Origin: Pedobacter sp. ok626
Lineage (GTDB): Bacteria > Bacteroidota > Bacteroidia > Sphingobacteriales > Sphingobacteriaceae
NCBI RefSeq assembly: GCF_900100435.1
Contig: NZ_FNEX01000010.1
Span: 124,001 to 188,000 of the forward strand
Direction: 5' to 3'
Length of the DNA stretch: 64,000 nt
This document shows positions 43,956 to 54,165 of this stretch, one piece after another. A program made the translations under genes and the position numbers. The notes beneath the pieces were generated by a model. It had not been told where the DNA came from and searched no databases. It was given only the letters and a program-made list of their open reading frames with translations. The number at the start of each line of letters is the position of its first letter. Within the stretch, counting starts at the first letter, position 1.

Positions 43956-44852
43956 ATGAAAAAGCTATTAATTGCATCTGTTGTATTATTTTCCCTGGCT
44001 TCCTGCCAGAAGACCTACGAGCTGGCTACCCCGGATGATTTTTCTGTTGAATTAGAAAAAAGCAGTTATAAAGTTGGAGAGCCTGTTAGGTTTATTATTA
44101 ATGGTAAGCCCGAGAATATTGTATTCTGGTCGGGGGAAGCTGGACGCAAATATGAGTTCAGAAAAAGAACGGTTGTGGAAGGAAATGCTATTTCCCTCAA
44201 TTTTAAAACTTTTGCCCAGTTCTTAATGCCTGTTGATCAATCGGTGATCAAACTGTATGTATCCACCAATTTCAGCGGAATATATGATGCTACAAATGTA
44301 AGGGCTGCTACCTGGGAAGATATTACAGATAAAGCTGTTTTATCTTCTGGTGTGGATCAGACACCCTCAGGAAATATCAGCCTGAATACTTTTGCAGAGC
44401 GTAATAAAAACATGGCCCTGGCTTTGGTCTATAAGACCACTGTGATAAAGCCGGAAACACAGCAAAACCGTTGGGTAGTCCGTTCTTTCGATCTTAAGAG
44501 CACCAATCAGCAGGGAGAAGAAACGGTACTGGCCACTATGGCCACTGCGGGCTGGACTGCTTTTAATTTTAGTGGTCCTGCAACCAATTGGAGCATTACC
44601 TCAGCACAGTTGCTTACGGTAAGGAACAGTACTGATCTGGATGATGACTGGGTAATAACCAAACAATTTAATCCTAATAGTATTTTACCTGATCTAGGGG
44701 AACCCATCAAGAATATTTCCCAGAATCTAAAAGATTATACCAGGGTTTATACCAAAGCAGGTGTATATAAAGTTTCATTTGTAGCAACCAATGCCAATTT
44801 AGAACAATCAATTACTGTTGTAAAAGAAATAGAATTAACCATTACCCAATGA
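43956..44852 (+). CDS. DUF5017-like surface glycan-binding lipoprotein
   Basis: 298 residues from ATG 43956, which begins the lipoprotein signal (MKKLLIASVVLFSLASC, Cys17); an upstream in-frame ATG (43932) overlaps the susD stop. A first Ig-like domain has FSVELEKSSYKVGEPVRFII followed by VFWSGEAGRKYEFRKR, the pattern of DUF5017. A second beta-rich part ends with a PKD-like strand (YKVSFVATNANLEQ). Proteins in this slot, directly after SusD, are usually SusE/F-like surface-binding proteins. The ligand is presumably the substrate of this locus. Its stop overlaps the next ATG (ATGA). Confidence 0.8.
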   Translation: MKKLLIASVVLFSLASCQKTYELATPDDFSVELEKSSYKVGEPVRFIINGKPENIVFWSGEAGRKYEFRKRTVVEGNAISLNFKTFAQFLMPVDQSVIKLYVSTNFSGIYDATNVRAATWEDITDKAVLSSGVDQTPSGNISLNTFAERNKNMALALVYKTTVIKPETQQNRWVVRSFDLKSTNQQGEETVLATMATAGWTAFNFSGPATNWSITSAQLLTVRNSTDLDDDWVITKQFNPNSILPDLGEPIKNISQNLKDYTRVYTKAGVYKVSFVATNANLEQSITVVKEIELTITQ

Positions 44853-47437
44853 GATTTAACCGTGTAATCCTATTGCTGCTTGCTTTTGCAAGTAGCAGTT
44901 ATGCCCAGCTAGCTCCCAAAGCCCGATTGACAAATGATGTGCTTCGCCTGAATTGGGAAGATACCGGTAAGGGATATAAAATAAAACAGCTGTTGGTAAA
45001 AGGACAAAACGGATGGCATTCCCTGTCTGCCACATTGGGGCAATATACCCTGCTTTACAGTGCGGATCAACCTAAGATGGATTCGGAAGTTAAGGACAAA
45101 AATGGGAAAGAAATCCAGTTTCCTGAGCCAGAATACCGCTATATCATCCCTACCTGGAAGGCGAATACTTCTGCGGTTTCGTTAAATAAGGAAGGGCGTG
45201 CCATTTCATTTTATCCGCAGCAGTATAAACAGGTTGGCAATACACTCGTTTTTAAGCAAAAAACAGATGTCTCTACTGTAGAAGCCATCTGGAAATTAGA
45301 TCCTGTTTATAAAAATGATCTACAGGTTTCCATCCGCTTAACAGCAGATAAGGATGGATATTATTCCATAGCAAGTCCGGCATTAAACGCAAACGACAAA
45401 AAAAGCTTTGAATGGGGCTGCATTCCTGGAGTGTTTCAGGGCAGTACCATCAACAGTGATTTTATAGATGCCTATGCATATGGGCACGGAATTCCGGATA
45501 GACCGGTTGTGGTGAGAGAAAGAACAGCGGCTGCATTGACTGCCATGCTGACAAATAAAGATGGAATTACACTCGCAGTTACGGCTGAGCCGGGAACAGC
45601 CAGAGACCCATGGGAATCTGATAAATCTACCCAGTCGAACTGGCTGTTGGGCTTGTCATTAATCAACAGGCAGGAGCAATTGAGCCCGACCTTATATCAC
45701 CCGGTACTGGGACAGGACAAGTCATATTTAAAAAAGGGAGAAAGCATCTCCTTTGATTTCAGGTACAGCATTAATACTTCTAACTGGTATCAGACCTATC
45801 AGCATGTCGTGAATGATGTTTACCGCTTTGATGAGCTGTTGCATCTAAAGCAGACCAAGCTTTCCTTATCTGATCGCATGGAACAGCTTTTAGACTATGT
45901 GAAAAAGGACAGTACTTCCCGTTGGCGGACTTTCGATTATAAAGGTCGAACCATTGGCGCCCAGGAATATTTGGGTGGGGTGCATGGCTCGGAAAAAGAT
46001 GCCGTAAAAAATGCCGATTACGGGGCCATGTGGATGTTGGCGAATATAACGCAGGACCCGATCCTTGTTCAGAAACGTCTTAAAGATGCATTGAACTTTA
46101 AATTGGCGCAGCAAAATACGGATGGTGGGTTCTTTCATGGAGCAGCAGCAGGTCAATATTACCTCTACAAATCAAAACGGTTTACTGAAGAGTGGGGGCC
46201 TTATACGGAGCCGATCGCAACCACTTATTATATTTTGCTGGATATGGGGAATGTGGCTTTGTTTGAGCCAGATAATCAGCAGCTTAAATCGGGTATACGT
46301 ATGGCGGCCGACTGGCTTTTGACCAAAATGAAACCAGAAGGTTATTGGGAAGTAGCTTATCATAACGATACGCAAAAGCCGATGTTTGAAGACCTGAAAG
46401 ATTACAGGCCTACTTTTTACGGACTGTTGGTTGCATACCAGACGCTTCGGGATCAAAAATATCTGGATGCGGCTATAAAGGCTGCCGACTGGTACATTAA
46501 AAATGCTGTAGATAAAGGATATTTTTTAGGTGTTTGTGGAGATGCCAGGTTTGCACCTGATTTTGCAACGGGACAAAGTGCCCAGGCTTTGCTCGATCTA
46601 TATGAAATTACAAAGGATGTAAGATTTAAACAGGCTGCTATTAAAACTGCACAATTCTATACAACCTCCATTTATTCTCACCCGATTCCGACTAAAGAAA
46701 GCAAAAAAGTAGGGGATAGACAATTGGAAGATTGGCAAATAAGCCAGGTGGGGCTAAGTTTTGAACATGGAGGCATTTTAGGTTCCGCAAACAACAGCGG
46801 TCCCATTATGCTCGCGAGCCATGCTGGTATGTTTGTAAGGTTATTTCAACTGACCAAAGATTCTCTATACCTCAAAATGGCAAGAACTGCAGCTTTAAGT
46901 AAAGATGCTTTTGTAGACCCGGCCACGGGAGTAGCCTCCTATTATTGGAGTGCAATGAATAAGGGGGCGGGGCCTTTTCCGCACCACGCCTGGTGGCAGG
47001 TGGGTTGGATCACCGACTACCTGATGGCAGAGCTTTCCTTACGTTCGCAGGGCCGGATTGATTTTCCTTCAGGCTTTCTTACCCCTAAGGTTGGTCCGCA
47101 CAAAACCTTTGGCTTCAGGCAGGGAAAAATATTTGATAAGCAGGGCGACCTGACATTGATGGAAAAATTGGTTTCATTGAACAATCCAAATATGGACTAT
47201 GTATGCGCCCTCAATAAGCAGGAGAAAGTGTTTTACTTGTTTGTCTTGAACAACGATGACGAAATACAGGAAAGCAGCCTCAAGCTAGATATGTCCCATT
47301 TTATTCCAGGACAGAGTCTGGATATGAAAACTGTCCAATGCTTTTCTGCATCAGGTTCAAAGATTCCTTTTTCTGTGGGAGATCCTATAAAAATAGCACC
47401 TTATGGCCTCCAGGTTTATGCATTTACATACAAATAA
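44849..47437 (+). CDS. Predicted (alpha/alpha)6-toroid glycan-active enzyme, paralogue A
   Basis: 862 residues, signal peptide 1-19 (FASSSYAQ). An N-terminal beta-sandwich spans ~20-330, then a helical domain of ~330-740 that looks like an (alpha/alpha)6 barrel, with recurring pairs such as LLDLYEITKDVRFKQAAIKT and FRLFQLTKDSLYLKMARTAA-type helices. Conserved aromatic and charged loops include the HHAWWQVGWITDYLMAEL region and GRIDFPSGF. A C-terminal beta domain ends at 862. The fold is shared by GH families acting on uronic-acid-containing glycans and by several lyases, but I do not recognise the family and cannot name catalytic residues. It is related to the proteins at 47446 and 54166. Confidence 0.7.
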   Translation: MRFNRVILLLLAFASSSYAQLAPKARLTNDVLRLNWEDTGKGYKIKQLLVKGQNGWHSLSATLGQYTLLYSADQPKMDSEVKDKNGKEIQFPEPEYRYIIPTWKANTSAVSLNKEGRAISFYPQQYKQVGNTLVFKQKTDVSTVEAIWKLDPVYKNDLQVSIRLTADKDGYYSIASPALNANDKKSFEWGCIPGVFQGSTINSDFIDAYAYGHGIPDRPVVVRERTAAALTAMLTNKDGITLAVTAEPGTARDPWESDKSTQSNWLLGLSLINRQEQLSPTLYHPVLGQDKSYLKKGESISFDFRYSINTSNWYQTYQHVVNDVYRFDELLHLKQTKLSLSDRMEQLLDYVKKDSTSRWRTFDYKGRTIGAQEYLGGVHGSEKDAVKNADYGAMWMLANITQDPILVQKRLKDALNFKLAQQNTDGGFFHGAAAGQYYLYKSKRFTEEWGPYTEPIATTYYILLDMGNVALFEPDNQQLKSGIRMAADWLLTKMKPEGYWEVAYHNDTQKPMFEDLKDYRPTFYGLLVAYQTLRDQKYLDAAIKAADWYIKNAVDKGYFLGVCGDARFAPDFATGQSAQALLDLYEITKDVRFKQAAIKTAQFYTTSIYSHPIPTKESKKVGDRQLEDWQISQVGLSFEHGGILGSANNSGPIMLASHAGMFVRLFQLTKDSLYLKMARTAALSKDAFVDPATGVASYYWSAMNKGAGPFPHHAWWQVGWITDYLMAELSLRSQGRIDFPSGFLTPKVGPHKTFGFRQGKIFDKQGDLTLMEKLVSLNNPNMDYVCALNKQEKVFYLFVLNNDDEIQESSLKLDMSHFIPGQSLDMKTVQCFSASGSKIPFSVGDPIKIAPYGLQVYAFTYK

Positions 47438-47445
47438 ATTAAAAT

Positions 47446-50400
47446 ATGTACCAGAAAACCAGCCTATGTTTATTGTTAACAGCATTCTTGTTTTTAACAA
47501 CGGGAAGGGCAATTGCCCAGCAAGAAAAAAGCCTACTGCTAGGAACTGATTTTCAGTTTAAAGGCAAATGGTTTAATGAAGTAAATAAAGACGGGATCAG
47601 TGGTAACATTTTAAGGTTTTTAGAAGGAGAACAGGACAGTACATCTGATGCATTAACCGTGATGAATATCGGAAAAGCAGGTCGCTATGCCATCTGGATA
47701 AGGACCCCCGATTTTGATACACGCCCCCGTACGCGCTTGTTCCAGCTTTCGGTTGGAAATGCCAGGTTAAAAAAAGCAGGTGGACATGGAAAACCAGGTT
47801 ATGCCTGGGAGCGTCTCGGAAGTGCTGACCTGAAGGGGACTGATGTGCTGTTGCGCCTCCATAATTTTAATTTTGGCCGTTGCGATGCTATTCTTTTTGT
47901 GCAGGACAGCACCATCAATCCAAATGATATAGATAAGAAAACGCTTTTATCCTGGAAAAAGCTTCCTGTTATGCAGGAAGCGCTTACGGAGGAAAAAAAG
48001 AACACAAGTCCCTCACTTCAACTGAGCAAGACCGATAAGGTCATTGCAGGAATTGAAAACGAGGCTGTACGTGTGCAGTTTGTAAGAACGGGAGCTGACC
48101 ATAAGGCTATCGCTTGTAAAACAGAAATAAAAAAAGATGGGGCCTGGCAACAGGTCAGTACTGCAAACCTGGAAGACCATAGGATTTTCTTAATCAGTAC
48201 TGATGCTACCGCCATCCAGTTTAATAAGTATTATCCGGGCTGGGAAAACCAAAAACCAACAGCATATTTTGTTTTTAATGGTCATAAATATGCAGTTCAC
48301 AAGCCGGGAGCTGATCTCAATCCTTTTGAGGCCGGTAACCTCAGTGAAGCCATTCCTATTGCTGCAGAAGCTGTAGATAAGCAAACCATAAAAGTTCAAT
48401 ATGTGACCAGGAATGGTTCGACCATAACTGGTTTGTGGACCTTACATCCAGGGCAGCAACATATCGATTTGCGGTTAATCTGCAAAACTGCCCAGCCGGG
48501 GTATTACAGTATGGGGATCGAAGCCTTTCAGCCTGTTTCTGATCAGGACCTGGAAAGCGTGATGATGGCACCCATGTTTCAGTATAAGCGGCTTTCGGAT
48601 GGCCCGCAAATGATGATTACTTCTATGATGCAGCAACCCTTGGCTATTGTTTCTTCGAAAACAGGGCAAGGTATTGTTTCAAGTTATGTAGCAACAAGCC
48701 CTGAATTGTTTAAAAAGGACTGGGGTTCGGTAGACTATGCGCCTGCGGGTTTTACATTGAAGAACCACAATAACCAGATACAGCCGGTTATGTTTTCTCC
48801 TGTTCTGGGAATGAATGATTCTAAATACCGCGCAGGGGAGTTGATTGACAGGCGATTTATTATTGGTGTAAAGTCGGGCAATTGGGATTCGGCCATGGAT
48901 TATGTATCGAATGAAGTGTTTGAGGTAAAAGATTACCGGAAACAAGAAAAAGCTTCGCTTACCGATGCGGTCTTCAACATGATTGAGCTGCTGAAAAACG
49001 ACAATGCTGGGGGATGGTCGCCCGAGCTAAAAGGGTTTTATGATATTGAAGGCGACCCTAAAACAGCACCTACAGTTGTAAATGCCACACCATTGGCCAA
49101 CATCGCGCTCTCTGTACTGCAGAATGATGAAGAGTTTTACATCAGCCGATCGCTGCCAACCATAGAGTTTACGCTTTCCAGAAGCGGGTACCGATGGGCA
49201 ACCGACATTGTTCCGACAGCGTATAATGCTACACGAAAAACACTGGAATTTAACCCGCTTACCTCCCAGTTCACCACATCTTATTATGTAGGATTGGATC
49301 GCTTATTGGGTGGATTGAATCCCTGGCTGAAAAATATAGCACTACCGGGAGATAGCCTGAGGGTAGCAAAAGGCTACTCAACAGATTTCCATTCATGGAA
49401 CCAGGCGCTTTGGGCATACCAACTAACCGGGCAGGCAAAATGGCTGCAACAGGCAAAAAAAGATGCCGATCTTTTTATTCAGCAAAAAATATATAACAAT
49501 ACCAGTAAAGTACTGAGTCATGTACCTTTTTACAATGCCAGTTTTTATGCCCCCTGGTGGGACCTGCTGGATCTCTATGAAACGACAAAAGATAAAAAAT
49601 ACCTGAAAGCCGCGGAATACGGTGCGCATTTCACCATTGCGGGAATACGTAGCTATCCGAAAGTGGGAGATAGCCTGCAAACGATTCATAAGAATAATCG
49701 CTATGATGGCGTTACACATATCTGGTGGAAAGGCAACCAGCCTTATCGTTTAGGCTTTCCCCGGAAAAATGGTGATGTACAGGAAAAGAAAGTGCCCGAA
49801 TGGCTGGTGTCTCCAGTAGGCCTGGGCCTGGAGCAGCCGAGTACCTATTTTACCCGGGTAAAAGATCTGACAGTCCGTCCGGTATTTATGAGCAGTTGGG
49901 CGCCCCATTTGTTGCGTTTGTTCCAATACGAGAACAAACCTATTTACGAAACCTATGCCCGCAATGCAGTAATCGGTCGTTATACAAACTATCCAGGGTA
50001 TTACGGTACGGGGTTTACGGATATCCCCATGTCGGTTGATTTCCCTTATAAAGGACCAGATGTGAGTTCCATTTATTATCATCATATCCCACCACATATC
50101 GCTTTTAGCCTCGATTACCTGATCTCAGAAAGCATACAGCGCTCGAATGGAAATGTAGTGTTTCCTTATAGCAAGCAGGAAGGATTTGTCTGGTTTAACA
50201 ATCGGGTATATGGAGGCGGAAAAGGAAAGATATTTGGAGATCAGGAAGCAACACTGTGGATGCATAAAGGCTTAGTAAATATTCAGAATCCAGGAATCAA
50301 TTATGTTACCGCAGTTTCGGATAAGAACTTCTGGATCCTGCTTTCCTCGGAAGCGGAGTCAGCGCAAAAAGTATCTGTACAATGGTCTGATGCTACAGCT

Positions 50401-50856
50401 GCGCTAAAGGATGGGAAAGCCCTGGTTTATGCGCAAACCGATCAGTCAGTTTCTCAGGATTTTAAAGCGGCTAAGCTTGATGTTGTTGTCCCTGCAAAAG
50501 GATTTAAGGCAATTTCTATTCCCTTAAAGGCGAACCGGGTAGCAAAGAAATATCAGCCGATAAAAGATGGAATGAAGGTGATTGACCTGGGCGCTCCCTG
50601 GGGACGTGTATTTTTGTTCCGTATTCGTTCTCCTTTTGGTTGGGATACCTGCTATGGATTTGCAGAAACGGCTCCTTTAAATGGATATTCTGTAACCGTT
50701 AATTGCAACAATCAGCAGCAGGAAATAAAGCAGTACCCTTACGAATGGAGCTTTAATAAACTGGCGATGGGCGAAAGCGCAAAACTGGAACTCATTTTTA
50801 AGAGTAATGATGGGAAAACAAAGTCGAAAAAAATTGTACTCAATGGTAATGAATAA
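47446..50856 (+). CDS. Predicted (alpha/alpha)6-toroid glycan-active enzyme with extra N-terminal binding domain, paralogue B
   Basis: 1136 residues, signal peptide 1-24 (GRAIAQ). Residues ~27-165 form an added galactose-binding-like beta-sandwich (GKAGRYAIWIRTPDFDTRPR, GYAWERLGS, RCDAILFVQDS), probably carbohydrate-binding. A beta-sandwich (~190-490) and helical domain (~500-900, LLDLYETTKDKKYLKAAEYG; NAVIGRYTNYPGYYGTG; YHHIPPHIAFSLDYLISES) follow, and the C-terminal beta region ends at 1136. The HH/DYL and FP motifs match paralogues A and C; the IGRxxxxPGY motif is shared only with C, which is closer. Exact activity unknown. The last eight bases overlap the start of the SGNH gene. Confidence 0.7.
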   Translation: MYQKTSLCLLLTAFLFLTTGRAIAQQEKSLLLGTDFQFKGKWFNEVNKDGISGNILRFLEGEQDSTSDALTVMNIGKAGRYAIWIRTPDFDTRPRTRLFQLSVGNARLKKAGGHGKPGYAWERLGSADLKGTDVLLRLHNFNFGRCDAILFVQDSTINPNDIDKKTLLSWKKLPVMQEALTEEKKNTSPSLQLSKTDKVIAGIENEAVRVQFVRTGADHKAIACKTEIKKDGAWQQVSTANLEDHRIFLISTDATAIQFNKYYPGWENQKPTAYFVFNGHKYAVHKPGADLNPFEAGNLSEAIPIAAEAVDKQTIKVQYVTRNGSTITGLWTLHPGQQHIDLRLICKTAQPGYYSMGIEAFQPVSDQDLESVMMAPMFQYKRLSDGPQMMITSMMQQPLAIVSSKTGQGIVSSYVATSPELFKKDWGSVDYAPAGFTLKNHNNQIQPVMFSPVLGMNDSKYRAGELIDRRFIIGVKSGNWDSAMDYVSNEVFEVKDYRKQEKASLTDAVFNMIELLKNDNAGGWSPELKGFYDIEGDPKTAPTVVNATPLANIALSVLQNDEEFYISRSLPTIEFTLSRSGYRWATDIVPTAYNATRKTLEFNPLTSQFTTSYYVGLDRLLGGLNPWLKNIALPGDSLRVAKGYSTDFHSWNQALWAYQLTGQAKWLQQAKKDADLFIQQKIYNNTSKVLSHVPFYNASFYAPWWDLLDLYETTKDKKYLKAAEYGAHFTIAGIRSYPKVGDSLQTIHKNNRYDGVTHIWWKGNQPYRLGFPRKNGDVQEKKVPEWLVSPVGLGLEQPSTYFTRVKDLTVRPVFMSSWAPHLLRLFQYENKPIYETYARNAVIGRYTNYPGYYGTGFTDIPMSVDFPYKGPDVSSIYYHHIPPHIAFSLDYLISESIQRSNGNVVFPYSKQEGFVWFNNRVYGGGKGKIFGDQEATLWMHKGLVNIQNPGINYVTAVSDKNFWILLSSEAESAQKVSVQWSDATAALKDGKALVYAQTDQSVSQDFKAAKLDVVVPAKGFKAISIPLKANRVAKKYQPIKDGMKVIDLGAPWGRVFLFRIRSPFGWDTCYGFAETAPLNGYSVTVNCNNQQQEIKQYPYEWSFNKLAMGESAKLELIFKSNDGKTKSKKIVLNGNE

Positions 50857-52258
50857 AAAAGGTATAAAAACTGCATTGTTTGCTTGTTTATTGATGTCTG
50901 CTACTGCATTTTCTCAAAACAGGACTGATAGTGATAAGATTGCGGCCTCCCAGGCAGGGGCTTCAGCCCTTTATTTTGATGTTTCCGCAGCTAATATCCC
51001 CGTAATTGAAGTCGGTAATTTCAATAATGAGCAGGAATGCAATGTCAGGGGAGGCCTCCCGGCTTTCTTTGAAAAAGTAAAAGCGGGTAAAAAGGTGGTG
51101 GTCGCCTTTATCGGAGGGAGCATCACCCAGGCGAATTTTGGTTATCGCCTTCAAACGGCTCGGTATCTGGAGCAGACTTATCCTCAGGTTAGCTTTCAAT
51201 GGATCAATGCAGGTGTATCTGGCACGGGAACAGAGCTGGGTGCATTCAGGATCAATGAACAGGTACTCAACCATCAACCGGATCTTATTTTTATAGAATT
51301 CGCCGTTAACGGCGCTTATGCCGCCGGGATGGAAGGAATGATCCGTCAAACGATCAAGAAGAACCCCAATACAGCTATTTGTTTGCTGTATACGATTTTA
51401 ACTGGACAAACTACCTTTTATCAAAAAAATGACTTGCCCCCAAATATCAAAGGGTTGGAGCAGATTGCAGCATACTACGACCTGCCTTCTGTGAATTTAG
51501 GCATGGAGCCATCAAGCCTGGAAGCAGAAGGAAAGTTGATCTGGAAGGGAAACCCGGCTGATCAACAGAAGATTTTGTTTTCTGAGGATGGAATCCATCC
51601 GACTACAGCAGGAGGAAATCTCTACGCAGCAGCCATTGCTCGTGCCTTCAAAAAAATTGACGCAGCAAAGCCTTTAAAAAAGAAGGAGCTGCCAAAGCCA
51701 TTAATTACTGCTGCATGGGATGAGGCAACGATGATAGATCCATCAACTTTGCCGGTTCCTGATAAGGGCTGGCAGGTGATAGCAACAGATACCGACCCAA
51801 ACCTTAAAAAATTTAGTCCCTGGTTTTCTAATGTACTTTCTGCAAATAAGCCCGGGGCCACATTTAGTTTCCGTTTTAAGGGAGATATGATGGGCGTATT
51901 TGATATTGGTGGACCAGAGGTTGGACAACTGGAGTGGATTGTAGATGGAAAACTGATAAAACTTAGCAGAGAAAAGGAGGGGAATTTTATTTATTACCAG
52001 GCGAAAGATACAACTGCTGCTGATGTATTGAATAGATTCAACAACTATTGCTATAACCGTTACCGTGGACAGTTTGATGTAATTAAAGTGCCTTATGGGG
52101 AGCATTTGGTAAAGGTAACCTTGTCTGGACAGAAGGCTGATAAACTCATGATACTGCCAGAAGACAAGCGAGCGGATATAGTTCAACATCCTGAAAAATA
52201 TGATCAGACAGTTATTTACTTAGGTCGGATTTTATTAAGAGGAACATTATTGAAATGA
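50849..52258 (+). CDS. SGNH/GDSL-family hydrolase, probable carbohydrate esterase
   Basis: 469 residues from ATG 50849, which overlaps the previous stop by eight bases and starts the signal peptide (MNKKGIKTALFACLLMSATAFSQ). Longer in-frame starts run into the previous gene. SGNH blocks are all visible: GGSIT with nucleophile Ser91, the Gly in NAGVSGTGTELGAFR, Asn154 in IEFAVNGA, and DGIHPT with Asp247 and His250. A C-terminal beta-sandwich (~300-469) follows. Such enzymes commonly remove acetyl or methyl esters from polysaccharide. Together with the toroid proteins and GH97, it suggests the substrate is decorated. Confidence 0.87.
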   Translation: MNKKGIKTALFACLLMSATAFSQNRTDSDKIAASQAGASALYFDVSAANIPVIEVGNFNNEQECNVRGGLPAFFEKVKAGKKVVVAFIGGSITQANFGYRLQTARYLEQTYPQVSFQWINAGVSGTGTELGAFRINEQVLNHQPDLIFIEFAVNGAYAAGMEGMIRQTIKKNPNTAICLLYTILTGQTTFYQKNDLPPNIKGLEQIAAYYDLPSVNLGMEPSSLEAEGKLIWKGNPADQQKILFSEDGIHPTTAGGNLYAAAIARAFKKIDAAKPLKKKELPKPLITAAWDEATMIDPSTLPVPDKGWQVIATDTDPNLKKFSPWFSNVLSANKPGATFSFRFKGDMMGVFDIGGPEVGQLEWIVDGKLIKLSREKEGNFIYYQAKDTTAADVLNRFNNYCYNRYRGQFDVIKVPYGEHLVKVTLSGQKADKLMILPEDKRADIVQHPEKYDQTVIYLGRILLRGTLLK

Positions 52259-54159
52259 AACAGGTACTTAAGAAAATAAGTGGGTGCTTTTTAACGACGT
52301 TTAGTCTTGTGTTGGGGCTAACGGCTTGTTTTATAAATGCTGGCCAATGCGCTGAAAAGCCCTTGGTGCTTAAAAGCCCCTCTTCTTCTTTAACCGTACG
52401 TATTTTTAGGGAGGGGGATAAGGGGTTTTATTATACCCTTTCTTTGAACAACCGGATCTTAATACAGCCTTCCAATATAGGTTTAAGCATTGCTGGAAAA
52501 CCCTTGTTAGATCCTGCAGCTAAATTAAAACTGATCAGCAGCAATAACGTAACGGAATCCTTTTCTTTGCTCCGTCACAACTTTCAGGTCAGGAATGCTT
52601 CCTACAAAAAATACCAGATTGGTATTGGCAAAAGCCTGATCGAGTTTGCTGTATTTGATGATGGTTGTGCCATCCGTTATCAGTTGCCTCCTAAGCAGGC
52701 ATACATTACCGCAGAGCAAACTAGTTTTGTTTTAGATGGAAATGCGCGTGCATGGTTCTTTGAACGTACGAATAACTGGAAGCTTAAGTCTTACGCTGGC
52801 TTGTGGACTGAAACCCGGGTTGACAGTCTTGATCAGATCAGCCCAACTGGCCCCGTACAGGGAAAGCCGATTGTGGCCCAATTGGCAGATAAAAGCTACC
52901 TGTTTATTACCGAAGCCGCATTACAGGGTTACAGCGGCATGCGGTTGAAGGCAAATAAAAATAGCCTAAATGTAGATTTTACCGAGGGTGAAAAAGGTTT
53001 TGATGTACAGTTTGACCAGCTCTCTTATACACCCTGGCGCGTTATTGGCTTGGCGAAGAACCTCAATGAGCTCGTTAACCAGTCTATCGTTGAAGCACTA
53101 AATGCGGCGCCTGATCGTGCTTTATTTAAGAATACAGATTACATAAAGCCTGGGAAAAGTGCCTGGAGCTGGATCACAAGGGATGAGAATTACCTGGACC
53201 CAGTTGCAGAAAAAAAGATCATCGATGCCGCCGCCCAGCTAAATTACACTTATACCTTAATTGATGATGGCTGGGAGGAGAAATGGAAACAAAAATGGGA
53301 GGTACTGAAAGATCTGGTGGCGTATGGACAGAAAAAAAAGATCGGGGTCTGGGTATGGAAGGATTCTAAATTTTTGAGGGATGCAGCTTATCGGGACGCT
53401 TTTCTGGATACATTGAGCCGTTTTGGGGTTGCAGGAATTAAAATAGACTTCATGAACAGTGAAGCAAAGGACCTGATAGATTTTGAGCTCGACTTTTTAA
53501 AAGCTGCGGCAAAAAAAAGACTGATGGTTAACTTTCATGGCTGCCAGACCTCTACCGGGGAATACCGTACCTATCCAAATGAAATGACCAGGGAAGGTGT
53601 GCGGGGAATGGAACTGAATATCATGAATGAGCCGATTCCTGCATGGCACAATGCGGCATTGCCCTTTACAAGGTTTATGATGGGACCCGCAGATTATACG
53701 CCAGGGCTTTTTTCCAAACGGGCATCGACAACCCTTACTCATCAACTGGCCTTGCTTTATTTATTTGATTCAGCTTTTCAATGCATTGCCGAAAATCCTT
53801 TGACGCTTTTAAATGATACGTTGTATCGCCCTATACTTCCACTGATAAAGGATTTACCAACAACCTGGGACAACACACTGGTCCTGAATGGAAGCGAAAT
53901 AGGCCGTTGTGCTATTTTAGCCAAAAGGAAAGGGAATGACTGGTATCTGGCGGCAATTAACGGACTTGCTTCAGAAAATATCATCATGCTGGACTTGTCC
54001 TTTATTAAAGATCTTTCAGCTTATAGCGCAACTGTGATATGTGATGCTAAGGGGGCATTTTCCGCCTCGGCAGCAGTCCCTGAACAGTTAAATAAAAAGA
54101 AAATATCCATTCCTCCTATGGGAGGTTTTGTAGTCCATTTGAAACCGAGAGCTAAATAG
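52255..54159 (+). CDS. GH97 glycoside hydrolase, predicted retaining (alpha-galactosidase-like)
   Basis: 634 residues. An N-terminal signal includes LTAC (Cys25), so it may be a lipoprotein. GH97 N-terminal beta-supersandwich at ~35-290, a (beta/alpha)8 barrel at ~295-560 (SAWSWITRDENYL, YTLIDDGWEEKW, GVAGIKIDFMNSE, VNFHGC, NEMTREGVRGME) and a C-terminal beta domain. Asp398 in KIDFM occupies the nucleophile position of retaining GH97 enzymes such as BT1871, whereas inverting SusB-type enzymes lack it; Glu447 in TREGVRG is the likely acid/base. The substrate is therefore more likely an alpha-galactoside or similar than starch. It overlaps the SGNH stop by four bases and lies seven bases before paralogue C. 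Confidence 0.9.
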   Translation: MKQVLKKISGCFLTTFSLVLGLTACFINAGQCAEKPLVLKSPSSSLTVRIFREGDKGFYYTLSLNNRILIQPSNIGLSIAGKPLLDPAAKLKLISSNNVTESFSLLRHNFQVRNASYKKYQIGIGKSLIEFAVFDDGCAIRYQLPPKQAYITAEQTSFVLDGNARAWFFERTNNWKLKSYAGLWTETRVDSLDQISPTGPVQGKPIVAQLADKSYLFITEAALQGYSGMRLKANKNSLNVDFTEGEKGFDVQFDQLSYTPWRVIGLAKNLNELVNQSIVEALNAAPDRALFKNTDYIKPGKSAWSWITRDENYLDPVAEKKIIDAAAQLNYTYTLIDDGWEEKWKQKWEVLKDLVAYGQKKKIGVWVWKDSKFLRDAAYRDAFLDTLSRFGVAGIKIDFMNSEAKDLIDFELDFLKAAAKKRLMVNFHGCQTSTGEYRTYPNEMTREGVRGMELNIMNEPIPAWHNAALPFTRFMMGPADYTPGLFSKRASTTLTHQLALLYLFDSAFQCIAENPLTLLNDTLYRPILPLIKDLPTTWDNTLVLNGSEIGRCAILAKRKGNDWYLAAINGLASENIIMLDLSFIKDLSAYSATVICDAKGAFSASAAVPEQLNKKKISIPPMGGFVVHLKPRAK

Positions 54160-54165
54160 TATTTT

